DNA of 64,000 nucleotides, taken from contig JASANC010000735.1 of assembly GCA_030248135.1 (NCBI GenBank), positions 1 to 64,000 of the forward strand. Direction: 5' to 3'. Below, in pieces: positions 27,201 through 40,000 of this stretch (positions are counted from its first letter, which is position 1; the number at the start of each line of letters is the position of its first letter). Source of the stretch: Theristus sp. LFF4_11 (taxonomy: Eukaryota > Nematoda > Chromadorea > Monhysterida > Xyalidae). Under the pieces are notes generated by a model, which did not search any database, had not been told where the DNA came from, and saw nothing but the letters and a program-made list of their open reading frames with translations. Made by a program: the position numbers and the translations under genes.

Positions 27201-30200
27201 ACTTTCGGAACACCCCGGAGTAAAACTGCTCACTGCTCATTTTTATAAACCTGACTCGAGTGCGTTCTCGACTGTCGCCAGGTCATCTGCCGTACAAGCA
27301 CGCCGAGTATGGTCGTCGGTATCGCCCGCTCGCCACGACGCATCTCACGTTCAGTCCTTGCGGCCGCGAGCTGCTCGTCAACCTCGGCGGCGAACAGTTG
27401 TACTTGTTCGCATTGGACAGGTGCGGCTTTTGCATATTTCGCAATGTCCGGACAGTCCGGACGCCATAAAACAACTGCGTGAACAGTTTGCTCGCATACT
27501 TCCGGGTGGTAAGCTACGGTTTTTTGCATCGAAATGGGTGCGATTTGCATCTGTTTTTGGCTATTTGCATCCGATTTTTGGCAAAAAGATGCAAACTGCA
27601 TCCCAGAATTTTCAGTCAAAATGTAGAAATCGTAAAAAATGTTCCTCAAAACTGTACAGGGTGGGCCAAAAAAAAGGTTCCATTTTCAAACTGCTGTCAC
27701 TGGCTGGTATTTCAATATTATGGGCTGAAATTTTCAGCATTGGTAAAACATGTGATGCCATTTTTCTGACAAAATTTTTTTCCAGTTTGGTCAAGTAGAT
27801 TCAGTTTTACAGCACAATGTTTAAAAATTCCCAAATTTTCAAAAAAAAAACGGATTTTTAACCAAGAATTTCATAACGAATCATTGCTCATAGACATCCA
27901 AATCATCATCAAGGGTCTCGTCCGGCAGCGGTTTGATTGAATTTTACGCGAAACTGGCGAGTCACTGCAGAAAAACATTTAGATTGCTCCCACCAGATAG
28001 CACACCAGACCCGTTGTTCTGCTGTCCACTTAACCATGACGAAACTGCAGAAAACTGAAACTGAAACACTGTTTTTATTCAAACCGCAGAAAAACTTTTC
28101 AAAAGAAACAAATTAACAGACAGAGCAACACAGAAAACAAAAAATCAACTGAACAATTCTTTCTGTCGCAGTCGCATGGCTGCTGACTCGAGTTTGTTGT
28201 GAAACATCAGAATTTCGCTCGAGGTGCTCAAATGCAATTCAAGTGTGAGACCTTTCCACTCTGAGCGCATGATTTGAACTATCACGGGTATCCAAAAAGA
28301 TCAATTTGTCACCTTCGCAATAGTTTCAAAATTGAATCACGCATCTTGATACTAATTTTTTCTTGCACTCATTTCAGTCAATTTGTTGATTTTTCAAGCT
28401 TTTTAGAAAATCTGCCACAGTGAGCGCTAGGAATTATATATCGAAAAAAAATTTTTGTCAGTAAAATGGCAACGCATGTTTTATCAGTGCTGAAAATTTC
28501 AGCTCATAATATTAAAACACCAGCCAGTGACAGCAGTTTGAAAATGGAACCTTTTTTTGGCCCACCCTGTACTTTACGGTGTGGCTTTCAAAATTTTTCT
28601 TCGCTTCGCGAAGTTCGCCCCGGTGACTATTCTGTGTTCTCACTCGGGCATGTTTAAACGATCACCCAGGAAATGCAAGCTGGCATGCTGCCGTTTTGTT
28701 TTGAATCACAGAACATTCCATTGCCTTTGGTCAACGCTTCGGCAAATTTTCTGGATATTTCCCACCTGGCTTTCCAGTTGTATCGTATAAATCGTAACTA
28801 TGAGGCACTAACTAACCCATGAAGGGTCGACTGCAATGCATAAAGGATCATCAGGTTTAATTAAATGTTGATTGAATTTATCTTATTAGGACACCAAGTT
28901 CCGAATTGTCTGTAAAGTTACCAAACTTTGTTTTGTGACGCAATTTTTGCAATTTTTTAATAAATATGCGCTTAAGATCATAAAACTGTTGGTCTGAACG
29001 TTAAATACTGTACAAAGCAGCATTCTGAATGACTTTGGTTCTTTTCCAGCGTTTTAAAAATTTGCGTCAAATTTTGCATCCGTCAGTCGGAAAAAAATGC
29101 AAATTTCATCCCGGCGATTTTAAAAAAAATGACCTAGGTTGTAAACGCAAAACAAACATTGGTCGAGTCTGCTAAGGTTCGGCATGATTCGCGCACGTTT
29201 CTCCTCTCCGTTCATTTCGATTCGACCATGCTCATTTCGTTGCACTGCAGATCGCAGCCGAAGCGAAGCGAGCTGTCACGAGTGACGCAGTTCCTGCGTG
29301 CGCAGCAGTCGACCAAGAACGGCGACATGCCCGGTTGTTCCGTGGCATCGTCCGTCGCAAACGGCCACCACAAGCGACATGCCAACGGCAAAACGGCCGC
29401 CGCGTTTGTCGGTCAGTCTACTTGCAGAGTTGCATTTTATTCCGTCGATCTGCGCAACATTTTCGACTGCTTTTTGTGGTAATAGTTATTTTATCTGGTA
29501 TCAGCTGGTGTTGTGTTTTCAGCGGAACAGGCGTCGCCAGTTGGTCCGACGTTTGAATTGCCGCCGCGCGCCGAGTGCCTGAAACGGCAGGCGAATCATT
29601 TCTTTGAAAAACAACAGTACGCTTCTGCGGTCGCGCTGTACAGGTATGGAAGGAACACTTGGAATATTCTTGTTTACGCCTCTGAAATCGCATAAACTAC
29701 CAAGCGATTTACAGCAAAAACTGACTCATTTTTACTTTTTACCCATTTATTTTTTTTAAAGCAAATGTCGGGTATTCAACGTTTTTTCCGGAACAAAGTT
29801 TTAGAGAATTCAAAAATTTCGAACTGAGAATTTCAAAATGCTATTTCTCTAACCAAAGGCTTACCAAAGTTTAAAGCAGCCGGCCAGCAGCAGTCGTTCA
29901 GGTGCCCTAAAAAGCTGGTCAGGCTTATGAAAGGAATGCATTCGGAAATCTCCATCATGAATCATGAAAAACGAACGGTTGAGTACGTATACGTCTGCAA
30001 GACTGGTTGGACCAGTTTCAGCGGGTTGTGTGCTTTTCAGTGAGGCGCTGCAGTACGCCGCGAACGTGCCGGTGCTGTACGCGAATCGCGCGGCGGCCTA
30101 CATGAAGCGCGCGTGGGACGGCGACATGTACGCTGCGCTGCGCGACTGCCACCGCGTGCTGACGCTCGACCCGATGCACGTCAAGGCGTTGTTCCGTCTG

Positions 30201-31603
30201 GCCAGATGTCTGCATGAGCTCGCGCAACACGAGGACGCGCTCAGAGCGCTCGAGCTGTTTAAAGTGACTTTGTAAAACACGTTCACGTGCTGTGTTCAAC
30301 GCTTCGTTTTTTTTAAATTCTTCTCTTGTTGGATATGAGTCTCAACAGTTACTGCTGTGAGAATTCCGCCAATAATGGTCCTGAATGAACAGAACTGCAA
30401 AACACGAACAAAAAATGCTCTTCGAGTTTTGTTGTTCAAACCAGTGTTGTAGGTTTTAAAATCACATGCGTTTCACTGCAGTGCCGCTTTCCGCACGAGT
30501 ACCAATCGGAGGCGTTCTCGACGCTACTGCTGGACGTGCGAAATTCGATTTTCTACAATGCCAAAGAATCAAACGGACGAACGGGCGCCGCGACCAATGG
30601 TTCGTTTCGTACACCAACTTGCATGCCACCGAGTAGAGATGTTGCTAATTTCATTGTTGCGTTACCAAGATTGGCTGAATGTATCGTGACACACTGTTGC
30701 GGGGGTCTGTAGGCCACCATAAGAATGGCGAACAGCCTCCGTCGTTGTTGTCGGTGAGCGCACGAAGCAGCACCGGCGGCAGTCGCTGCAGACGTCGTAC
30801 GGCAACGGACGTCGCAGGCGACGAAACAACGGACGCGGCAGAGGCGGCGACGACCACGAGAGAGCGGAGTGACTCGCCGGGCGTGGCCGCGGAGAGCGCC
30901 GGTAATGACGCGGACTCGGAGGGCTCGGTCGACTGGCACAGTGCTGCGCCGGAGCCGATGTACCCGAGCGCACTCGAGTACTTGTTCAGGGAGCAGGCGT
31001 GCGACTACGTGCAACGATTCTGCGGCCACTGCAACACCACCACCGACATCAAGGAGGCGAACTTTCTGGGCAGGTCCGTTCCATTGCGAATCGGTTTTCA
31101 AGTTACTGTTTTTCGGAGCGTATGGAGAAATGTGGTCTGCTTTTCGTGAAGCATTTCTGGATTTCTGTGTAGAAGCAAATAACATGAAATGTGTCGCAAA
31201 ACATGTCAGCCGCGGCGACTACGTGGTGGCCGGCTCGGACGACGGTTCGTTCTTCGTGTGGTCGCGCGCCACATGCAACATCGTGTCCATCATTCGCGGT
31301 GACGAGTCCATCGTGAACTGTCTGCAGCCGCATCCGCACTGTCTGTTGATGGCGACCTCCGGCATAGAGCCGGTCGTGAAACTCTGGCATCCGCGGCCGG
31401 ACGACGAACGCGACAATCCGCATCTGATCGCTGACGTGAACGAGTCGGCGCAGGCGAACCAGCGGCGCATGAACGCCGACCCGTTGGAGGCGATGCTGAT
31501 GAACATCGGCTACAGGCTGGGCCCGGACGTGGTCGACGTCGGTGCCGCCAACACGCAGCACAATGAGAGCAACGCGGCGCCGGTGCAGTGCCGCCAAAGC
31601 TGA
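24271..31603 (+). CDS. WDTC1: WDTC1 (WD40 and TPR repeat protein, CUL4-DDB1 adaptor)
   Basis: WDTC1/adipose is a substrate receptor of CUL4-DDB1 ubiquitin ligases linked to fat storage. Twelve exons join in phase with GT-AG sites: 24271-24417, 24501-24671, 24770-24871, 25096-25287, 25783-26023, 27282-27420, 29251-29411, 29523-29643, 30041-30263, 30482-30599, 30713-31073 and 31210-31603, giving 789 aa (human 677). WD40 repeats come first (GHTGCVNCIQWNDSGTLLAS, LLWSAGEDGMVMQWD, TFSPCGRELLVNLGGEQLYLF). TPR units follow (ANRAAAYMKRAWDGD, ALFRLARCLHELAQ), then the WDTC1-specific FCGHCNTTTDIKEANF, two more WD repeats (VAGSDDGSFFVW, IVNCLQPHP) and the signature end QANQRRMNADPLEAML...PVQCRQS. The ATG at 24271 is chosen because the frame continues into HLVKRLGLK/AQLEGH. 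Introns 5 and 6 carry mariner-like elements. Confidence 0.97.
26546..26952. mobile_element. Mariner-like non-autonomous element, TA flanked
   Basis: Imperfect ~40-bp inverted ends: CAGGGTGGTCCTCAACTAGT at the left, complement of CAGCGTGCTCCATCAATAGT at the right, each flanked by TA. It has 407 bp without a transposase and lies in WDTC1 intron 5. Confidence 0.75.
26970..27252. mobile_element. Fold-back element with nested arms
   Basis: The inner core (27017-27218) has ends CAGGATGTTCCAAAAGTTAG and the complement of CGGGGTGTTCCGAAAGTTAG. Outer arms also pair: GTTTATAAAAGTGAGG and GAGTTTTACTC at the left against GAGTAAAACTG and ATTTTTATAAAC at the right. It lies in WDTC1 intron 5, 29 nt before the acceptor of exon 6. 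Confidence 0.7.
27657..28569. mobile_element. Mariner-like non-autonomous element with ~125-bp inverted ends
   Basis: Ends CAGGGTGGGCCAAAAAAAAG and its complement, with TA at 27655-27656 and 28570-28571. The arms (27657-27789 and 28445-28569) match over about 120 bp, including CACTGGCTGGT and AGCATTGGTAAAACATG. The 913-bp element has no transposase frame. It lies in WDTC1 intron 6. Confidence 0.88.
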
Positions 31604-31637
31604 CGCCGCCCGCCGCTGCTGCGCGCGCTTATTTATT

Positions 31638-31848
31638 ATGATCTTTCATTTTGGTCCCGAGACTCCGTGCGGGCATAGACGCATGAGCAGTCTCATGCAT
31701 GACGCGGGAATTCAAAATTGGCAAAGTGACCCGCGTCCCCTTAATAAGGCCGGGTCACTCACTTAGGATGTTCTGAATTACCACATACAGATTGAAACCA
31801 GTTTCCTTTCACGTCTACAATCGCATTGAGTCGCAGGTCTTAAAGAAA
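31638..31848 (-). mobile_element. Family A MITE, copy 3
   Basis: A reversed copy, starting ATCTTTCATTTTGGTCCCGA and ending GCATTGAGTCGCAGGTCTTA. It begins 35 nt after the WDTC1 stop, so it probably forms part of the 3' UTR. Confidence 0.85.
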
Positions 31849-32147
31849 AGATAATATTATCGTGTGTTCAGTAAAGCGTGTCCAAAGCGTGTCCGATCGA
31901 AGACGTGCAACCCGGACATTTGGTTTATCGCGTTCTCGAACAAAAAATACATGACTGAGAAGGGTTGCTTGCTGCACGCGCCACGCGCGCCTCGCAGCGG
32001 ATGATGCCGTTGCCGTCGGACACGCTCGCAGCACTAATCGCCTGGCTTGATTGTAAGGACAGTTTGACGCACCGAAACGCTGCTGCAGCGCTCGCTTTGA
32101 AATGGTTTTTTACCGACCTGCGCACGTTTTACAGCGTGTGTCAACGT

Positions 32148-32896
32148 CAGGGTTTTTTTGACGCAAAATCGTGCGTCAATGACGAAAAATAATTTAGGCT
32201 GACGCAAAAAAATTCGGCCGTTTGCGTCAGCTGACGCAAACAAATTTCGAGAACGTCATAAGGCCATTTTTGGGTTATTTATGCATTGATTGAAAATTTT
32301 ACCGCGCCTTCGGCGCAGACCACGGACTTCTCATAATTTTATCTGACAATGCATACATATCATGCAAATGTTATGGATGGCATGGTCAGCTGATTCATCG
32401 TTTGTTTTCAATATTGCTGTTCAGTGTTATGTTGACGGTTCGATGTAACAACACAGTGGCGTATATTGTTGATTTGACCGTTTCTAGGTTCACCTAGCTT
32501 CTATCCTGAGCTAGCTTCCACCTAGCTGCACCTTTTGTTCGCTCCGTTCTGTTTCTAATATGAACTGAACAAGTCTGAACAGGTGTCGTCATAGAAGCTC
32601 TACAGATCTAAAAATCAAGTCTAGAAACTGAAAAGCCATTACAAAAAGTGTAGGCCCCGTAAAGCTTTGTTTCTGCGCAGCAGGGGTTGTCAAATGCCAA
32701 AATCACCTTGTTGTTTGGCCACAGGCGTCAAAAACGATACTTTTAGTGATGAATGGCGCAAAAAATATTGCTTCTTTATCGTTATTTGTTCGATTTAGAC
32801 TGGTATCATATTGACGCCAGAAAATTTGTGCTGACGCAAAATTTTTTGACCGTTTGCGTCAATTGACGCAAGAAAAATTTGACGAAAAAAACCCTG
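32148..32896. mobile_element. hAT-like non-autonomous element with perfect 8-bp target duplication
   Basis: Ends CAGGGTTTTTTTGACG and the complement of CAGGGTTTTTTTCGTC. The flanks 32140-32147 and 32897-32904 are both GTCAACGT, a perfect 8-bp duplication typical of hAT transposition. Both ends carry several TTTGCGTCA motifs, including palindromes TTTGCGTCAGCTGACGCAAA and TTTGCGTCAATTGACGCAA, which look like subterminal transposase sites. The 749 bp contain no transposase frame. Confidence 0.9.
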
Positions 32897-34043
32897 GTCA
32901 ACGTCCTTGAAATCAAAATGGTGAACATTATTATTATGGGAGTAGTTTCTTTGCTCTTCGTTGATTGTTATATTTGTTGTTTGCGTGCACCAATTTAATT
33001 TCAGAGTTCTTGCTATTATTGCGAACGATTTTTCCTCTGGACAGTACTGTGCTGTCGCACGTTATTTGGCATGAACTGTAAACCGTTTTGAAAACTGGTG
33101 TGTGTGACTCTTAAAAGGTATCTGTGATGTCAGAGCGAAGCGATGAAACAAAGAGATAGCCTTATAAATTACACGTGAAGTTTATGGTGATCACGACTCT
33201 CGAAATAAATGGTTGAAAACAAGCGGACGAATCGTCAAAAATATCGTGTCGAGAAAAACGGTAAATTTAGTTTCAATGAACCACTGGTGATACAGACTTC
33301 GATCTTTTTTTCATTTTTTTGTTTTTACAATGGAGAAAAATATTCAAGGTTTAAGTTCAATTTCTGGATTTGTTTCTGCTGTAGAACATTGCATACACTG
33401 ACTAAAATTGAAACTTATCTTTCGGGAAATTCAATGAATAAAATCAGATGGTACCACTGTGAAATTGTTCATCATTCTCAGTGGATTGTAATACTGAAAT
33501 TGTAATACTGTTTTTGTTGAGCATTGTGCAGTTTCGTCAACCATGTTTTGAGTTTGCAGCGCCTCAAAAGACCACACCAGTAATATCGCAAGCGTGTTGG
33601 TTTTTTGTTGTGACTGGGAAAGATTGACTGAATTTTTTCACAGGGTGGCACAGCCTGCAGAACGTCTTTTATTCTTTGCTCTTGTGATCATAAAAAACAT
33701 TTCTTGATCAAGAATTGCATCAATGGGATTTTAGAAAAACAAATATCACACACCTCTTGAAACATGAACGTTTGGCAACAAAATAATGGAACAAAGGCAA
33801 ACAAAAATGTGGCTTCACACCTTTTCACCCAACCATAGAAATTAAAAAACTGGAAAGGGGAAGAATAACATACCATGGTATTAATTGATAAACATGTAAA
33901 TGTGAAAATTGTATTCGCGCAAAAATGGAGCAATGCAAAAACAGCTGCTTATCGAGTTCAGCAAAAAATAGGATAACCTCAAAAAAACGCAAAAAAAGAA
34001 ATTCAGTTAGGCAAAAAGAATCAACAGAAACACGAATCACAAA

Positions 34044-37000
34044 CTAGAATTCCTGAACAGCCTCGGTTTCGTCCGCTGCAATGACGCCACGATTTTGGCC
34101 GTCCACGTAAATGTACTGCCCGAGAAGACGCGAGATTTCGATGCCCTGAAATTACAAGGCGCCGGTTGGTGAAATGCGTGTCAACATAGTAATATCAGTT
34201 TTTTAAGTTCTAAGACTGAATGCGTGTGCAGACGTGGAAAGAAAACTAGTTTCAATCTTCACGTGGCAATTCAAAGTCGCCTAAGTGACTCGGCGCTATG
34301 TAGGGGACTCGGATCACTTTACCAATTTTGAATTCCCGCGTAATCCATGAAACTGTTTACCTATCGATGCGCGCGTTCAGTTGCGGGACCAAAATAAAAG
34401 ATCATACCAGTTAGAGTTTTCAATGGTTCCCACCTGTTCCGTCTGTAACGTGAGCACACGCTGCTGCAGCAGATTGCCCACTTTCACATCGAGGAAATGC
34501 ACCGGCGCTCCGCCGGACTGCGGAGTGGCCGTGACCTTGTGCGTCGACAGAACTTCGTTCAGGCGAAACTCAACCAAACTTTCCTGTACACAATAGAAAT
34601 CGGTTAAATGCGTTTTCTGACGATCATATTTTTATTATCAATGAATCGAACTGAAACGGATCACGAAGAGGATAACAATCACTGACATGAGTTTGCAGAT
34701 TCAGGAACTGTATGCCGTGACGATTGATCGCCAACAAGCACTCGCCTTGTACGTTTGGCTCCGTCACGTTCTGACGCGCAAAAAATGTTACGATTATGAC
34801 GAATGAAAGCAGTGCAATAATCAACAACACATCAGAACTGAACTACTTACAGTCTGAGCTAAGATCACCGGAATTAGCTGATTGGCTGCTTTTAGAAATT
34901 AGCTCAGTTTGGTTCAACCAGTTCCATGAAACCAACCGGCACACCCAACAAATTTTATTATTGACACACAGCACAGAATGCCCAATCATGGTTTTCTACA
35001 GTTTTATTGAGCCACAAGATTGATTCTGGTCACCGGCAGATAGAAGAAGGTTGAGCCAAACAGTGTCCAGCGCTGCAGCACTTCAAGGAACTGCGCCCGC
35101 GCGTCGCGACACGACATGCGCGCTGAGAGCGTGTGCACTTTTTTGTTCACTCGCTCCGCCCACTGCTCCGGCGTCACGTGTCGTAGACGCTCGACGGTTC
35201 TCGGCAGATATTCGACCACTTGCCGCCTGCGTCAGTGCCCGGTTCGGTCATTTTTTTGCTGTTTTCTCATTCAACAACGACGACAATGAACGCTGATCGC
35301 TTATAGATTTATTTGCACGTGTCGGACGGAAATATGATTCTAATATTTGCTTCAAAAACGCCCATTTTTTGTCATCATGCACAGGAACCCGAATTTCGAA
35401 GTTTGGTTCACCACCTCACGTATTTTTTCGAACGCGTGAAAATTATAATCAAAATTAAAAAAGGCGATTTGCTGTGTGTGACAAGCGCGTGTTTTACAGC
35501 ACATCACGCGTCATTTCCGGCTGACAGTTTCTAACAAACAGACAATAAAAATACACTCACGGCGCGACTTCCTGTCTGCGGTCGCCATCCTCATCCGCGT
35601 AGTGCAACAGTGCCGCCAATGTTGACATGTCATCCTGCAATCGTTCGCAATCACTCTGTGTGTTGCAGTTCATCGCTCACATCTATTACCTTTTCTTTAA
35701 GACCTGCGACTCAATGCGGTTGTGGACGTAAAAGGAAACTAGTTTCAATCTGTATGTGGTAATTCAGAATAGCCTACATAAGTGACCCGGCCAAAGCGCG
35801 CATTGAGACGCGGGACCAAAATAGAAGATATTAGGTGAACTTTGGAGAATTGAAAAAAAGCGCTTACCATGACTGCAGCGCTGACGCTGTCTGCGGAGCG
35901 CATTACAACCAGCAAGCCTTCCAAGTAATCTGGCACCACCTTTTAAAAGGTTCACTTTGAATTGACCGTTTTCAGTTTTGGTCAACAAAAAACACTATGA
36001 AGCCATATTTGCTATCATTTCAAATCGAATTTAGTTGCTTCTTACAGACCTGGAAGAACATGACGTCAATGTAGAGTTCATTATCCAATCTCAACGGATG
36101 AATCCAAGCGGTTCGTTTCAACAGCAGAAAAAAATCCTTCTGCTTCTGTTCCAGCTCTGTGGTTACGTCCAGAACGTAGTCATCGTTGGACAAAAGCTTG
36201 ATGGCACTGTCTAGAAAGAAGTTTCAGAAATCTAGAAATATCAGTCGCGTGCAAGTTGTTTTTTTTTACTTTTTAAATTCAAACCTGTTTCGAGAATGTA
36301 ACAAAGGCAGAATTCCTGTTGTTCGACTGCACTGCGAATGTTCAATTCTTCACAGAGGTCCTGTATAATCTCTTCGACAACAGTGGTTGATTTCGTGTTG
36401 ATCACCTTACGATGACCTCCCGGTAAATGGTAGATCTGACGCTTCAAATGCTTGCCGAGCTGAAACACTGGCAGAATATAGCGCGGAAAGTAAAAACAAA
36501 TAAACGAAAATGAAAATGAAAACGTCGCAAAATAATGCAGTGTTGCCACAACCAACCGTCACTGCTTCGACTTCTTTGCTGCCGAGCAGAAACTTTCGAC
36601 CGCCATATTTGAACGTTTTGTTCAAATTCTGCAGGCACACCATTGCCGTGCCTGGAAGTGGTACAAAAAATGATGTGATATGTTGATGCTTCAACAAATC
36701 AGCCACAAACAATGAGTGTATCACAATCAACCTAACCGTGATACGCTCTGCGTGTGTCATTCGCAGCGTCTTGCAGGTATTTCGTGAGATACGGCCGCAG
36801 CGTGTCCGAGCAGTCGAAGTAGGCAGTCAGAATGGAGAACAACCGCCAGCCCTTGATGGGCGAGTCCGGCCGGGCGCTTTTGTTGTTTGTCGTTTGCTTC
36901 ATGATCTGACAGTAGACTTCGTCGCGCAGCGGCTCCTGTCGGTAGCACATCATCAGCAGCTCATGCACACACTCAACGGGAGACTGCGACTTTTTGATCG

Positions 37001-40000
37001 GGTAGTCGCCCATGTAGCGCATGATGTCTGCAAGTAAAAACAGGTCAGTTTGCAGCAGCACACACTCTCAACAACAACCACAACCGGTGACACTAAAAAA
37101 AGGACAGAAAACAAGGTTTGAACTCGTCTTTTCGATATCATCTACTACTACTAAATTTACAATTTGTCTGTGCGTGTGTGGCACTTTTTTGCAATTTGAA
37201 TTGGCGCCCGTTTTTGCTATTTAAGAAAACTCTATCTCAATTTCCTTAACCTATTTTTTATTAATGCCAGTTGAGATTGTTTTCTCAAAACGTCGCTCTT
37301 CATAGCTGCAGTCATCATGATACTCTTTGGTCAACAGAGACAGTTCAGCGCAGCATAGGTAAATGGAAGCGTGGCTGATCAAAACTTGATGATCGACTGG
37401 GAAAGATGTAACAAAACCGTCTTTGAAAAAAGTTTGAACTTTTTTGTTTTTAAAAGTCGGGTTGCAAAACGCACATCGACATCGGCATTGCAAGTTGCAC
37501 TTTGGATTCAAAACAAGTTCATAAATTTCATTGAAATTGATACTCCATGTTTCATTTTTAATATGATACCCCGTGGTTATGAGCGATAATTTCAACGAAA
37601 CGCACGATGGGCAACTGGCAATTGTTGCTGCTCAAAACTTGACGAGCGACTGCGAAAGATGTAACAAAACCGTCTTTGAAAAAAGTTAGTTTTTTAATTG
37701 GGTCGAAATGGTCTTTACCATTCATTTTCACTTTGCAAAATGTTTGGGTCATGTTGGGGTGAACGGGTAAAAAGAAGCAATGACTGCAAAACAAAATTAT
37801 AAACGTCACTTTTTTGTTTCTTCTATTCATGTTCACTTTACAAAAAAGGCTTGGCTTATGTTAGGGTAACCGGGTAAAAGAAGCGTTAGCTTTTAAAACG
37901 GGTATTTTTTAATGAAAAAACGTTAATTTTTATATTTTTATTCAATCTTACTTGACTTACAAAATGGCTTGACTTAGGTTAGGGTGAACGGGTAAAAATA
38001 GCAAAATCATGAACTTCGCATTTTCACTTTGCAAAAAAGGCTTGGCTCAGGTAAACGGGTAATCATTAGCTTTTTAAAACCAGTAATTGAAAAGAACGTT
38101 ATTTTTTATGTTTTTCAATCCTACTTCACATACAAAAAGGCTTGACTTTGGTTAGGGTGAACGGGGGAAAATAGCAAAATCATAAACTTCGCATTTTCAC
38201 TTCACAAAAAAGGCCTGGCTTAGGTAAACGGGTAAAAAGCATTAGCTTTTTAAAACGGGTAAATGAAGAAACGTTTGTTTTTATATTTTTTATTCAATTT
38301 TACTTCACTTACAAAAAGGCTTACCTTCGGATAGGGTGAACGGGTAAAAATAACAAAATCATAAACTTCGCATTTTTAATTTATTAACACCGTTTGCAAA
38401 TAAGAGTGGGGGGGCCCTAGGAACATTCCGTGATACATGGAAAAGTTTTTAAACCAAGGGTGCAGGGACATTCTACTAATCAAGGCGCTTCAGGTTTACC
38501 CCCTGAGTACCCCCTGATTAAGCCTATAAAGGTCGTTTTTAGGGTGCGGAAGTTGAAAAACCCTCGATTTTTTGCGATTTTTCGCAAAGTGTACCTTTTT
38601 AGCCCTACCGTATCTCGTAGTTGCACAGTTTCTGGAACCTCACACAGTATTCACGTGAAAGATCTTGCGGAGTTCTTTAAGGCCCTGTATCAATGAGCCC
38701 TTGCAAGGGGGGTCCCTGAGGCGCTACGACGCTAGTTAAAATTACTTTTTTTTAAAAATTACGCTATTTTTTTAAAACATTTTTTTGAGCTCATAAACAC
38801 AATTTTTCGATTTTCATTTTTGGTTCTACAGGGGGTTTTCGGGGTCGTTGAATTCGAATCTAATCTTAGATTTTTGCCCCGGGCATTTTTTTGCCTTAAA
38901 ATTGGGCAAAAACACATTTTTTTGCGTTTTCCAGTGTTTTTTGGTTTTATTTTTTAATTTTAAGTGCGGATTTTTTAACAAAGCTGTTTTACAACAGCCT
39001 TACAACCGCTGTATCGGAATCAGTTTTGATATTTTGCAACTGACTACTTGCCCACCCAAAAAATGGGTAAAAAGTTGATTTTTTTTGCTTTTTGCACACG
39101 TTTTCGTTTCACAGTGAAAAAATCAATTTAGAAACAACTTGTAATTTAAATTTTTAGTTCTACATAGAGGGTTTCGGAATCGCTGAATTTGAATCTGACC
39201 TTAGTGGTTTTTTGTTTTAATTTTTAATTTTAAATGCGGATTTTTTTAAACAAAGCTGTTTTATAACAGCCATACAACCGCTGTATCTGAATCTGTTTTG
39301 ATATTTTGCAACTGACCACTTGTCCATTTAAAAAATGGGTAAAAAGTTGATTTTTTTGCTTTTTGCACACGTTTTCGTTTCACAATAAAAAATCAAGTTA
39401 GAAACAACTTGTAATTTTAATTTTTAGTTTTCCAGGGAGGTTTTCAAGATCGCTGAATTCGAATCTGACCTTAGATTTTTGCCCCGGACATTTTTATTGC
39501 TTTAAAAATGGGGCAAAAACACATTTTTATGCGTTTTCCAGTGGTTTTGCCCAATTTTTAGAGCAAAAAAATGCCCGGGGCAAAAATCTAAGGTCAAATT
39601 CAAATTCAGCGACTCCGAAAACCCCTCTGTAGAACTAAAAATTAAAAATACAAATTGTTTCTAAATTGATTTTTTTACTGTGAAACGAAATAGTGTGCAA
39701 AAAGCAAAAAAACCCAACTTTTTACCCATTTTTTGGGTGGGCAAGTGGTCAGTTGCAAAATATCAAAACTGATTCAGATACAGCGGTTGTAAGGCTGTTA
39801 TGAAACTGTTTTTTAATCAACTCTACATTTAAAACTAAAAATTAAAACAAAAAACCACTGGAAAACGCATAAAAATGTGTTTTGCCCTATTTTTAGAGCA
39901 ATAAAAAAGCCGGGGACAAAAATCTAAGGTCAGATTCAAATTCAGCGATTTTGAAAACCCCCTGGAGAATTAAAAATTAAAATTACAAGTTGTTTCTAAC

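Larger units (their letters stand above)
31604..34043. other. Convergent intergenic region between WDTC1 and myosin XV
   Basis: The 2.4-kb region between two converging genes holds both 3' UTRs, the family A copy at 31638 and the hAT-like element at 32148. The part 32905-34043 is AT-rich with no recognisable feature. Confidence 0.55.

Noticed and set aside
37846..38390. Regular ~180-bp repeats considered as a CRISPR-like array
   Set aside because: Repeats are contiguous, without unique spacers, in animal intron DNA; satellite-type tandem repeat instead.
38430..38696. 88-aa frame as an independent host gene
   Set aside because: It lies within the inverted arm of a mobile element and is mirrored in the other arm.
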